From: Arenicella xantha
GTDB lineage: Bacteria; Pseudomonadota; Gammaproteobacteria; Arenicellales; Arenicellaceae
Length of the DNA: 64,000 nt
Direction: 5' to 3'
Assembly (NCBI RefSeq): GCF_003315245.1
Contig: NZ_QNRT01000003.1
Location: 124,001 to 188,000 of the forward strand
Part shown: positions 9,613-18,304 of the stretch, piece by piece
How positions within the stretch are numbered: position 1 is the first letter of the stretch
How the letters are laid out: the number at the start of each line of letters is the position of its first letter
Translations under genes and position numbers: made by a program
The notes under the pieces: model-generated
The model's input: only the letters and a program-made list of their open reading frames with translations
The model's database searches: none
What the model was told of the DNA's origin: nothing

Positions 9613-10770
9613 ATGAACGATAAACTGAAAGTTTTAATACACGGAACCGGCTTTGCAGGGCAAGGTCACGCTGAGGCATTTAGATACGCTGGTGTTGATG
9701 TTGTGGGCATGGTCGGTAGAACCGAAGCCGTAGTCAAACAAGTGACTGAAGAAATGGGTATTCCCTATGCTGGTACAGATTGGCAGCAAGCGTTAGCCGA
9801 CTGCAAACCAGACATCGTTTCGATTGCGACACCGGGCGGTGCGCATGTGGAGCCGATCAAGCTGGCGATCGCGGCCGGGTGTCACGTTTTTTGCGATAAA
9901 CCTCTCACCGAAAGTGGTGAGACGTCAAAACAGTTATACCAATTAGCGCTACAAAAAGGTGTAAAAACGGCATTTGCAGCCAGCTTTCGTTATATGCCGC
10001 ATGTGATGCATGCCAAACAATTGGTGTCTCAAGGCGCAATTGGCGAACCGTTAGAAGTTGAATGCATTTCGCATTTTAATCTTGAGCGTGATATTCCGTT
10101 TGGATGGTCGCATCGCAAAGAAAACGGTGGCGGGCGTTTGAATAACAATTTCACGCATATGTTGTCGATTGTGACATCGGTAGTGGGCGAAAAAATTCTG
10201 TCTATTATGGGAGAGGTGCGCGACGATCTCGGCAGAGCCCCAATCGTGGACGGTGTGCATAATTTTAAAACTCGGCGCGAACATATTCCTAAAGATTTGA
10301 ATGATCCGTCATTACAATGGGGCGAATCAAATGTGGAGTGGACCTACACCGTGCTGGCGCAGCTTGAGAGTGAGTATGCCAAGAATCCTGTTTCGGTGCT
10401 GTTCAAACATGGTGGTTTGAATCCCAGGTTTAACGAAGATCACATTGTGTTCTATGGGAGCACTGGCGCCATTTACATCAAAGGCCATTACGGTAGCGGA
10501 CCGCTGTATTTAAACCAGGTAGGCAACGACGGTAGTAATGCTGACTGGCGCGAGCTGACGTTGCCGGCCGAGATTGCAGCGGACGTGCCTGATGTTGATG
10601 GTGATACAGAGCGAAATTGGCGTTACTTGATTCGTGAGTTGGTTAAGGATATTAATGGTGAGCCGGTTGCGCATTATCAGTCTTTCAAAGAGGGCAGTCA
10701 GTACCAGCAGCTTATCGATATTATCCGCAAAAATAATAATTGGGTCGATGTGAGTCACCTTCAACAATGA
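9613..10770 (+). CDS. Gfo/Idh/MocA family NAD(P)-dependent sugar oxidoreductase
   Basis: A 385-residue cytosolic dehydrogenase. The N-terminal Rossmann fold shows GTGFAGQGHAEAF near residue 10, and the family EKP-type motif appears as CDKPL near residue 97. The C-terminal alpha/beta domain includes SHRKENGGGRLNNNFTHM, where the family usually places substrate contacts. It has no signal peptide. It lies 75 bases after manD and 21 bases before the symporter, so co-transcription is likely. It may oxidise or reduce the sugar acid that ends as mannonate, replacing a UxuB-type reductase, since no uxuB or uxaC is in the window. The substrate is not visible from sequence. Confidence 0.82.
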   Translation: MNDKLKVLIHGTGFAGQGHAEAFRYAGVDVVGMVGRTEAVVKQVTEEMGIPYAGTDWQQALADCKPDIVSIATPGGAHVEPIKLAIAAGCHVFCDKPLTESGETSKQLYQLALQKGVKTAFAASFRYMPHVMHAKQLVSQGAIGEPLEVECISHFNLERDIPFGWSHRKENGGGRLNNNFTHMLSIVTSVVGEKILSIMGEVRDDLGRAPIVDGVHNFKTRREHIPKDLNDPSLQWGESNVEWTYTVLAQLESEYAKNPVSVLFKHGGLNPRFNEDHIVFYGSTGAIYIKGHYGSGPLYLNQVGNDGSNADWRELTLPAEIAADVPDVDGDTERNWRYLIRELVKDINGEPVAHYQSFKEGSQYQQLIDIIRKNNNWVDVSHLQQ

Positions 10771-10791
10771 TTCATACATCGGGGCACTATT

Positions 10792-12546
10792 ATGGTCTAT
10801 GAGTATCTAGTTATTGGCGGGTACTTCTTGCTGGTGTTAAGTATTGGCTTCACGTTCAAGAAAATGGCCAAACAGTCGACTAGTGACTACTTTCGTGGCG
10901 GTGGTCGTATGTTGTGGTGGATGGTCGGTTCGACTGCCTTCATGATGCAGTTCTCGGCATGGACCTTCACCGGCGCAGCAGGCAAAGCATTCACAGATGG
11001 CTTCGCTGTTTGCTTGGTGTTTTTTGCCAATACCTTTGCCTATTTCTGCGGCTGGGCATATTTCGCGCATCGATTCCGCCAGATGCGCGTCGATACTCCA
11101 ACCGAAGCAATTAAGCGTCGTTTTGGTCATCAAAACGAGTTGTTTTTCTCATGGGCGTTAATAATTTTTAGTTTGATTAACGCTGGTATTTGGCTGAATG
11201 CGCTAGGAGTTTTTTCCAGCGCCGTATTTGAAGCTGATATTGGTATGACCATTATTGTTACTGGGCTAACAGTTGTATTTGTCTCGGTATTAGCTGGCGC
11301 GTGGGGCGTCGTTGCGTCGGACTTCGTTCAAACATTGGTGGTCGCCGTGGTGTCTGTGGCATGTGCGATTGTGGCATTGGTAAAGGTTGGTGGCCCGATC
11401 GAACTAGTCAGTAATTTTCCGTCAGGCTTTGTTATGGGGCCAGACATGAATTACGGCTTATTGTTAGTCGGCACTTTTGTGTTTTTTCTCGCCAAGCAGA
11501 TGATTACCATCATGAATCTGCATGACTCGTTCCGATTTTTGAATGCAAAAGATTCAATTAATGCTCGTAAAGCCTCGTTATTAGCAATGGGCTTGATGGG
11601 CGTAGGCAGCATTATTTGGTTTATCCCGCCATGGGCTTCGGCAATTTTGTACCCGGATGCCGCAGCGGCCTATCCTGAGCTTGGTAACAAGGCTGGTGAT
11701 GCGGTGTATTTGGTCTTCACTCGAAATGCAATGCCGGTCGGCACTGTTGGCTTGTTGTTGGCGGGCTTATTTGCCGCATCGATGTCGTCGATGGACTCTG
11801 CGCTAAACAAAAATGCCGGTATTTTCGTGCGCAGTGTGTACCAGCCTTACTTGGAAAAAAGGGGTAAACCGGCTGATGATAAAAAGCTACTCAACTTAAG
11901 TATGGTGCTGAGTTTTTTTAGTGGGATCATTGTTATTACGATGGCGTTATTCTTTAAGTCTTTAACCGAACTTAGTCTGTTTGACTTAATGATGTCGGTT
12001 TCGGCGATGATTCAGGTGCCGCTATTGATTCCATTAATAGTCGGGCTATTAATTAAAAAGACACCTTCGTGGGCGCCCTGGGTTACCGTTTTACTCGGCT
12101 TATTTGTTTCCTGGTTTATGTCGGCGGTACTCACACCGCACGTTGTTGCTGAATGGATTGGAATCGAGCCATTTACCAATCGGGAAGCCGGCGATATGAA
12201 CTTAATCATGACGTTGGCGGCCCATGTTTTTGTAACCGCTGGTTTCTTTTGTCTTACTTCGTTGTTCTATAAAGAAGATAGTGATGCGCACAAAGCGCAG
12301 CGGGAAGCGTTTTTTGTGGACTTTGAAACTCCAGTCGTCGCCGATGCCGCTCAAGGTGAGTACGATCGCCAGCAACACAACAAGCTTGGGACCATGGTGA
12401 TGATAATGGGCAGCGGTGTAGCCTTGATGTCGCTGATTCCGAACCCCTGGTGGGGCCGGTTGGTGTTTATTTGCTGCGCGCTGGTGATACTGAGCATCGG
12501 GGGGCTGTTAAAGCGGAGCGCACGACTCGATCGCTGCACGACCTGA
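10792..12546 (+). CDS. Sodium:solute symporter (SSS family)
   Basis: A 584-residue membrane carrier with about 13-15 hydrophobic segments. The SSS signature is visible in the N-terminal third (TSDYFRGGGRMLWWMVGSTA) and in the core helix around SMSSMDSALNKNAGIFVR. SSS carriers import sugars, sugar acids or amino acids with Na+. Within the manD operon it is the expected inner-membrane importer for the uronate or sugar acid handled by the two preceding enzymes. The start at 10792 follows 21 bases after the oxidoreductase stop. The C-terminal extension after residue ~490 includes a soluble stretch and two more helices. The substrate is inferred from context. Confidence 0.88.
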   Translation: MVYEYLVIGGYFLLVLSIGFTFKKMAKQSTSDYFRGGGRMLWWMVGSTAFMMQFSAWTFTGAAGKAFTDGFAVCLVFFANTFAYFCGWAYFAHRFRQMRVDTPTEAIKRRFGHQNELFFSWALIIFSLINAGIWLNALGVFSSAVFEADIGMTIIVTGLTVVFVSVLAGAWGVVASDFVQTLVVAVVSVACAIVALVKVGGPIELVSNFPSGFVMGPDMNYGLLLVGTFVFFLAKQMITIMNLHDSFRFLNAKDSINARKASLLAMGLMGVGSIIWFIPPWASAILYPDAAAAYPELGNKAGDAVYLVFTRNAMPVGTVGLLLAGLFAASMSSMDSALNKNAGIFVRSVYQPYLEKRGKPADDKKLLNLSMVLSFFSGIIVITMALFFKSLTELSLFDLMMSVSAMIQVPLLIPLIVGLLIKKTPSWAPWVTVLLGLFVSWFMSAVLTPHVVAEWIGIEPFTNREAGDMNLIMTLAAHVFVTAGFFCLTSLFYKEDSDAHKAQREAFFVDFETPVVADAAQGEYDRQQHNKLGTMVMIMGSGVALMSLIPNPWWGRLVFICCALVILSIGGLLKRSARLDRCTT

Positions 12547-12587
12547 TGTTAAGCGTGTGTGTCAAAAGGTAACTAAGAGAAAAAATT

Positions 12588-13427
12588 ATGTTAAGAGCTA
12601 TTCCATTAAACGTATCTATTGTCATGTTACTAATCGTATTGCTGTTTGGCATAAGTTCGGTGCATGCGATTGGCGACGTGAAGCTAACACATGGCGTGGA
12701 TGAGTCTGCTGGTGGCGGGCTGTCTTATATTATTAGCTCGGCGTCGGCCACCTACTTTCTAGACAAAGAAGGCGGCGGGTTATCCAGTATGTTAGACAAA
12801 GACGGAGTCGACTGGTTAGGGTTTCATAATCAAAAAGGCTCAGGTTGGAAAGGTGAATACCGTGGCTTTCCAAACGCTGTACACAAGCAAGATGGTAATT
12901 TCTTTCATGCTATGAATGCAACAACAGAGCCATCCACCTCGGTGGTCAATGTAGCTTCTAGTGATCATGTTCAAATCGTGTTTACCTCCGCTAACGGTAA
13001 ATGGCAAGGACAGTGGGATTTCTATCCAGACCGTTGCGATTTCACTATGGTCAAGGTCAGTGACGGTTATAAGTACTGGGTGCTATACGAAGGAGTTCCG
13101 GGTGGCAGCATGGACGAGACTGACTTTTGGTATGCCTCGGTGAATGATCAGAAGCACTTAATCAATGAGTCGTTGCAGGGCGATTTCACCGGACCCGAGT
13201 GGATCGCATTCGGTGACGCTAAGTCTTCCCGTATGTTGTACGTTTTGAACCAGCAAGACGATGATGCGCCCGATGAATATGTCAGTCGACCGTACATGAC
13301 GGTATTAGGTTTTGGCCGTAGTAACAAAGATAAGTTTCTGACAGAACCGAAAACCTTCTCAATCGGCTTTGTCGAGTCCACTGAGTACTCTGATGTTAGG
13401 CGCGTCGTTACCGACCTCTTACAATAA
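12588..13427 (+). CDS. Secreted protein of unknown function in the manD operon
   Basis: A 279-residue protein with a clear Sec signal peptide (hydrophobic core about residues 9-24, cleavage expected after SSVHA near 29). I do not recognise its family. The mature part is rich in Gly, Asp, Trp and Tyr with many short beta-prone segments, for example WLGFHNQKGSGWKGEYRG, GKWQGQWDFYPDRCDF and YKYWVLYEGVPGG, as in secreted beta-sandwich carbohydrate-active or carbohydrate-binding proteins. It has no membrane anchor and no lipobox. It lies 41 bases after the symporter and is the last gene before the TonB-receptor promoter. Position suggests a periplasmic or exported enzyme acting on a uronate-containing glycan, but no catalytic motif proves this. 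Confidence 0.75.
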   Translation: MLRAIPLNVSIVMLLIVLLFGISSVHAIGDVKLTHGVDESAGGGLSYIISSASATYFLDKEGGGLSSMLDKDGVDWLGFHNQKGSGWKGEYRGFPNAVHKQDGNFFHAMNATTEPSTSVVNVASSDHVQIVFTSANGKWQGQWDFYPDRCDFTMVKVSDGYKYWVLYEGVPGGSMDETDFWYASVNDQKHLINESLQGDFTGPEWIAFGDAKSSRMLYVLNQQDDDAPDEYVSRPYMTVLGFGRSNKDKFLTEPKTFSIGFVESTEYSDVRRVVTDLLQ

Positions 13428-13741
13428 AAAATACCGCGCGCCGAATTCGAGGTGTTAACTGATGGGTAATATGCTTGCTGTCAGTTGGTTAACTTTTCGC
13501 TATTAGCAAACGTCTCAACGATATCCTCTAATTACCTTTAATCCGATGCCTTTGGTTTGGGCGCGTAGTAATTACGATTGCTGTCAGAGTTTTGCAGCCA
13601 GATTTTTCAGAGCCTTGTAAAACAATTTAACTTGCAGATATTCGATCAGGTATTACCAATTATCGTTGTTACTAGTTCTAGTGCAGCGCATAAAACCTTA
13701 TGCTGCGGCCTTTTTGGGCGTAAATAGTCTGTTTTTATGAA

Positions 13742-13820
13742 TTGGTCTTACCAAAAATACTTTTATTGTGTTGCCAAAAGTATTGCAATTGGTTGACAAG
13801 TTTGTAAATATTGGTAAACA
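13742..13820 (+). promoter_or_regulatory. FadR-type operator and promoter of the alginate TonB receptor
   Basis: TTGGTCTTACCAA (13742-13754) is a perfect 5-3-5 inverted repeat of the form used by FadR-subfamily GntR regulators. Further down, TTGACA (13793-13798) and TAAACA (13815-13820) with a 16-base spacer form a sigma-70 promoter, so the transcript would begin near 13827. This rules out the in-frame TTG at 13811 as the receptor start. The rest of the 13428-13870 gap shows no gene. Confidence 0.65.
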
Positions 13821-13870
13821 TCAAAGTTGATGGTGAAGTAACGACTAAACAAACCTATGAGAAAAATAAA

Positions 13871-16858
13871 ATGAAAAAAGTTGAGAGGAGCGAGGACGCA
13901 TTGTTGCGCCGACTAAGATACCGCAAGCTTGTGTTGGCTTGTTTGGCTACAACCACACTCGGTGTCACCGGCGCCGGACAGGCACAAACGGCATCGCCAA
14001 GTGCTAATACAGGCCCGCTAGAAGAAGTTGTTGTTACCGGTATACGACGATCTCTCGAGACTGCACTCGCAGAAAAGCGGGCCTCAGACAATCTGGTGGA
14101 AGTGATTATTGCTGAAGATATCGGCAAATTACCTGATCAAAACCTTGCCGAAGTTCTTGAGAACGTAACTGGGATTCAGATTACTCGAGAGGCCGGGGTT
14201 GGTACAGGCGTACAAATCCGCGGTACCAATGCAAATCGTACCGAGATCAATGGTGTGTCTACTGTTGGCTCTGGTTCTGGACGTAGTGGCATCAACTTTG
14301 AAGATGTTTCAGCGGGTATTATTGCTGCCGTAGAAGTAACTAAAGCGCCTGAGGCGAAAACGGTTGAAGGCTCTGTCGGTGGTACTATCAATTTAAGGAC
14401 TATACGTCCGCTTGACCTTAAGGAGCGTGTCGCATCAGTTCGCGTTCAAGGTGAAAACAGCAGTTTGTCGACAGATAGTAGTTTTACTCCTAGGTTGTCG
14501 GGAACTTATGGCGATAACTGGACCACTGATAGCGGCGATTTCGGCGTGGTGATAAGTGCGAGTTACGCCGAACAAGACGTTACCGCTTTTCGTCCTCGCG
14601 TCGACCGCGACAACTTTGTTGGCTCAGACAGTGGTGTCGCCAGTGCTCAAAGTTTCGACTTTTTACCAATTCAGTTTTTCGTTCAAGACTACGATAACTA
14701 TGAGTATGAGACGTCCAACCTTGCTGGTTCACTAGAGTGGGCGCCGAATGATAGCGTGAAATTCTATTTTGATGCGATCATCAATGATCAAGAGCGCAGG
14801 CAAGAAAGCTCAAGGGTGCAAGCCTCGGGCGTGTCTGATCTCAGAAATACAGCGATACCTACTGAATTTGAAACGGTCAACTTCGGTTCGCTCGATGGTT
14901 CTAACGGTGTGCAAAACCTTGGCTCTATTCAAGCGGCCGTTCGAGGCCTGATCCCAGTTGAGGAAGGCGATGCCGATCCAAACCTGCGCTTCAATACCGA
15001 TACAAATTCACGTTTGACCGACAGCGAAATATTTAGTTTAGGTGCCGAGTGGAATCGCGGAGCATTGTCAGGACGAGTTGAAGTGTCATCGTCAAGCTCT
15101 GATTCTAGTACTCCAAGCTTCAATACCACGCTTAACTTTATCAACCCAAATGTTGCGACTAACTCATCAAATGAGAACGGCACGCCATTTATCTATGATA
15201 TTACGGGCGGTTCTCTTGCCTTTGGTGTTGCGCAAAGTGAGGCTAATGGGCCATCGACTGCACAATTGCTCGATGCTGCTAACTACATGCTGCGTGATGT
15301 GCAGCAGTCACAAAGCCGTGCTGAAAACAGTGAAGATGCCTTTGTCGCTGATTTCACTTATGACTTAGACTGGTCAGCAATTACCTCTGTTGATTTTGGT
15401 TTTCGTCGCAACGAAACGTCGAGCTTGAGAGATGAAATTACTTCGAGTGTTGGCTTGCGAAGTTTTGACGAGAGCCCAACGGGTAACCTGTTTGCGAACG
15501 TGCTTACAGTAGGTCCGGATAATTTTAATGAGGCTGATGGCCGAACGCTTTATGTTCGTGATTTCCTAACGGTTGATCCAGAGCTAGTTGCTTCTTCTCC
15601 AGAAGCGGTATTAGACGCATTGAATGCGGCGATTGTTGCAAATAACGCTATCACCGGTTCTGATCGTGAGCCAATTAGTTCGCCAACATCAAGTACTAGC
15701 GCGTTCTTTGATATTTCAGAAGAAACCAATGCCTTGTATGCGCAAGCGAATTTTGAGGCCGGTATTTTCCGCGGTAATTTTGGCTTACGCTATTTAGAGA
15801 CCGACGTAACTTCACGAGCTAATTCTGAAGTTAACGGTGTAGTAACCCCGACTACGTCAACTAGTAGTTATGACTTCATGTTGCCGCGTATCAATTTGGC
15901 GGCAAGCGTAACAGATGATGTGGTTCTTCGCGCTGGTTGGGGAAAGGACATCAGGCGTCCAAACTTTGATGATCTGTCATCAGCCTATACGTTTAGCACT
16001 AGTCCGAATCCGGCTGTTGATTTAGGTAATCCTGGTTTAGAACCTGAAGAGGTTACGTCATTCGATCTTTCTGCTGAGTGGTATTTTGCACCGTCTAGTG
16101 TTGTAAGTATCGGTTACTTCAATAAGAAGCGTACCGGCCTATTTGCGCGCAATGATGAAAGCCCGTTCGAAGATCCGGTGACTGGTTTCCGCGACATTAC
16201 CGACCCTTGTGAGGCAGGCGGTATCTTTAATCCGATTGCTGATATCAATGTGTTTGGTCCTGTTGGCGTGGGGGTTTGTGTTCCTTCATCGCAGACCATC
16301 AACGGCGCTGGTGAAACCACGCAAGAAGGATTTGAACTTGCGTTTCAGTACGATCTTTCAGAATTTGAAGATCAGCTAGGCTGGGCGTCAGGCTTCGGAG
16401 TTATTGCTAACTATACTAAGCAAGAGTTCAGTGGTGGTGATTCATTCCTTGACCCTACAAGCCGTGCAGCCACTGTTTTTGAGTCCAACGGAGTTGTAGA
16501 TGCTAACTTGCGTGCGCAATTGTTAGACCTATCAGAAAATTCATACAACATCACAGTGTTCTATGAGAAGCATGGTCTTTCTGCTCGTATGCGTTATACA
16601 TGGCGTGAAGCGTATCGTTCTGATGATTTTGGTAGCACCAGTAGTTACCCTTGGGGTTTCCCAGTGGTTCAAGAAGATCGCGGACAGCTCAATGCGAGCA
16701 TTAGCTATGATGTAAGCGATAATTTGAATATCGGAATTGAGGCCGTGAACCTTACTGAAGAAGAAGTCCAACAGTCTTGTGTTAACGAGGGGGCGCTATT
16801 GTGCTTTCAAGGTCTTACTGATCGTCGTATCACCGTTGGGGCTAGCTATCGCTTCTAG
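13871..16858 (+). CDS. TonB-dependent receptor of the alginate locus
   Basis: A 995-residue outer-membrane receptor counted from ATG 13871. It has a signal peptide (hydrophobic run LVLACLATTTLGVTG ending near GQAQ), a TonB-box-like EEVVVTG, a plug domain (DIGKLPDQNLAEVLENVTGI, IRGTNANRTEINGV, GSVGGTINLRTIRPLDL) and a 22-strand-type barrel ending in VGASYRF with the C-terminal Phe needed for outer-membrane assembly. This is the large proteobacterial receptor class used for oligosaccharides. Its position before the GntR gene and the PL6/PL17 lyases, with shared operator-like boxes, suggests alginate oligosaccharides. A strong hairpin follows at 16914. Confidence 0.93.
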   Translation: MKKVERSEDALLRRLRYRKLVLACLATTTLGVTGAGQAQTASPSANTGPLEEVVVTGIRRSLETALAEKRASDNLVEVIIAEDIGKLPDQNLAEVLENVTGIQITREAGVGTGVQIRGTNANRTEINGVSTVGSGSGRSGINFEDVSAGIIAAVEVTKAPEAKTVEGSVGGTINLRTIRPLDLKERVASVRVQGENSSLSTDSSFTPRLSGTYGDNWTTDSGDFGVVISASYAEQDVTAFRPRVDRDNFVGSDSGVASAQSFDFLPIQFFVQDYDNYEYETSNLAGSLEWAPNDSVKFYFDAIINDQERRQESSRVQASGVSDLRNTAIPTEFETVNFGSLDGSNGVQNLGSIQAAVRGLIPVEEGDADPNLRFNTDTNSRLTDSEIFSLGAEWNRGALSGRVEVSSSSSDSSTPSFNTTLNFINPNVATNSSNENGTPFIYDITGGSLAFGVAQSEANGPSTAQLLDAANYMLRDVQQSQSRAENSEDAFVADFTYDLDWSAITSVDFGFRRNETSSLRDEITSSVGLRSFDESPTGNLFANVLTVGPDNFNEADGRTLYVRDFLTVDPELVASSPEAVLDALNAAIVANNAITGSDREPISSPTSSTSAFFDISEETNALYAQANFEAGIFRGNFGLRYLETDVTSRANSEVNGVVTPTTSTSSYDFMLPRINLAASVTDDVVLRAGWGKDIRRPNFDDLSSAYTFSTSPNPAVDLGNPGLEPEEVTSFDLSAEWYFAPSSVVSIGYFNKKRTGLFARNDESPFEDPVTGFRDITDPCEAGGIFNPIADINVFGPVGVGVCVPSSQTINGAGETTQEGFELAFQYDLSEFEDQLGWASGFGVIANYTKQEFSGGDSFLDPTSRAATVFESNGVVDANLRAQLLDLSENSYNITVFYEKHGLSARMRYTWREAYRSDDFGSTSSYPWGFPVVQEDRGQLNASISYDVSDNLNIGIEAVNLTEEEVQQSCVNEGALLCFQGLTDRRITVGASYRF

Positions 16859-16913
16859 CGGAGCGTGAAGGTCCAGTAAAGAGATGTTGTCGATGATGGC
16901 ATCTCTGAGCGTC

Positions 16914-16943
16914 AACAAACCCCAGTTTATGCTGGGGTTTGTT
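16914..16943 (+). terminator. Strong hairpin after the TonB receptor
   Basis: A perfect 12-base stem (AACAAACCCCAG with CTGGGGTTTGTT) encloses a six-base loop, 55 bases after the receptor stop. A clear U-tract is lacking, so it may act with Rho or stabilise the 3' end. Confidence 0.65.
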
Positions 16944-17136
16944 GTGTCTGCCGCGGCCGTGACTACCTTGATGGTATGAGTGGTGTCTTGATGTTGATGC
17001 ACAGGCAAGCTCAGCCAGCAGGCTGCTTTGGCTGTGTTAATGTCTAGTTAAGTGTGGAGTTAAAGAAAGAATGCCTTGCTCAGCGCGCTATTAGTCCGTT
17101 TCATTAGCGCCTCTTTAAGGCTTGAGGAATGCTCAC

Positions 17137-17898
17137 TCACTTTGATTGGGTTGACAGTTCGCTAACTGAAAAGCGTTTTCGCATTTGTGACACTTTAAGC
17201 TTTGCGGCTTCCACTGCCTGTGATTCAGACACGTCATGCATGGCTTCGAGTAGGTCTGAGAAATGGCCTCGCATCGCAATGCGGGCCGCGTTGGTATCTC
17301 CAGCTGCGATCGCGTCGTAGATAGCAACATGGTCAGCGATTCTGGTGCTACGATCTTCGTCAGCGCAGACTGCGTGATGTGCGGTACTGATGTGGTTTAG
17401 ATTTTCTTGGATGTTCCAAAGGAAATCGATTTGTTTTGCAATTACGCGATTGTGGGTTGCCTGGGCAATGATTGAATGGAACTGTCGATCCGCGCCGGAT
17501 GAGGACACGTCCTTAATGTCTTCGGACTTGATTTTTTCCAGCGCTTTTTCTAATTCAATTAGCTCTTCTTGCTTGATCATTCGTGCGGCTAGCGCGGCAG
17601 CTTCACCTTCAAGTAAGACCCGTGCTTCGAGTAATTCAAAGGCACTAATTTCCCGACTGAAGTCATCGTTTATTAGGTTGTTGCCGAGCACATAAACGCC
17701 GGAACCAGCTTTGACTGACACTTCTTCTTTTGCTTCTAGGGCAATAATTGCTTCACGCACGGTCGGTCGGCTAACACCAAAGCGTTCGGCAAGTTCACGT
17801 TCGGTGGGAAGTCGACTGCCCACAGGGAAATCGCCCGCCTTTATAAGGGCTGAGATTTCATTAAAAACGGTGACGTATAACCTTTCTTTGTTTGACAT
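17137..17898 (-). CDS. GntR family (FadR subfamily) regulator of the alginate locus
   Basis: A 253-residue regulator counted from ATG 17898, which has an AGGGAG ribosome-binding site directly before it; an in-frame start at 17937 would lack one. The N-terminal winged helix is typical GntR (GSRLPTERELAERFGVSRPTVREAI, about residues 27-51), and the all-helical C-terminal FCD domain follows (FELLEARVLLEGEAAALAARM onward, with metal-binding-type histidines in RQFHSIIAQATHN). Such proteins commonly repress uronate genes and respond to KDG-like or uronate ligands. It is divergent from the PL6-PL17 operon, and FadR-type boxes lie in the shared gap and before the TonB receptor. Confidence 0.92.
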   Translation of the reverse strand: MSNKERLYVTVFNEISALIKAGDFPVGSRLPTERELAERFGVSRPTVREAIIALEAKEEVSVKAGSGVYVLGNNLINDDFSREISAFELLEARVLLEGEAAALAARMIKQEELIELEKALEKIKSEDIKDVSSSGADRQFHSIIAQATHNRVIAKQIDFLWNIQENLNHISTAHHAVCADEDRSTRIADHVAIYDAIAAGDTNAARIAMRGHFSDLLEAMHDVSESQAVEAAKLKVSQMRKRFSVSELSTQSK

Positions 17899-17953
17899 TG
17901 TGCTCCCTAACCATAATCCAGTGACCCTGCCGGCCAATCTTAGACCGAAATAA

Positions 17954-18229
17954 TTTGTATTACAATTTTAATCGATGATTGCTGGTTGGGGCACGTGAGT
18001 GCAGCAGCTGATGCGCTTGAAGCCGCTTAGCTATGCCTCACAATACATTGGATTGTTGCCAATATTCCTTATTGCTTTACTTTGATTCGCGCTGTTTCGA
18101 GGTAGCCCAAGATTAAGTCAAAAAAGCAGACAAATATTTTGGTAATACAATTATGCCAGATAATGAGGGCGTTATTTTGCATATTGGTAATACATAGTGG
18201 TTGACATTGGGGTTGGTATTTGTTTGAAT
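17954..18229. promoter_or_regulatory. Divergent GntR/PL6 control region with three operator-like boxes
   Basis: TTTGTATTACAAT (17954-17966) contains a perfect TTGTA-T-TACAA palindrome, 56 bases before the GntR start. TTGGTAATACAAT (18139-18151) and TTGGTAATACATA (18184-18196) are degenerate copies of the perfect 13-base box before the TonB receptor and lie 45 bases apart. A promoter TTGACA (18201-18206) with TTGAAT (18224-18229) and a 17-base spacer sits directly after the last box and would drive the PL6 operon. No gene is seen in this gap. Confidence 0.6.
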
Positions 18230-18304
18230 TCAGTGGCCTATTGATGTCGTTGGGCTGCTACTTATTAATTTCAAGCGCTGTGATCAACCGGAGATACACT
18301 CTAA

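Noticed and set aside
13811-13870. Upstream extension of the alginate TonB receptor from TTG 13811
   Set aside because: The extension overlaps a good -35/-10 promoter (13793-13820), and the signal peptide follows ATG 13871.
13857-13874. A five-codon leader frame ending in the receptor start (ATGA overlap)
   Set aside because: It is very short and AT-rich; there is no ribosome-binding site, so it is likely chance.
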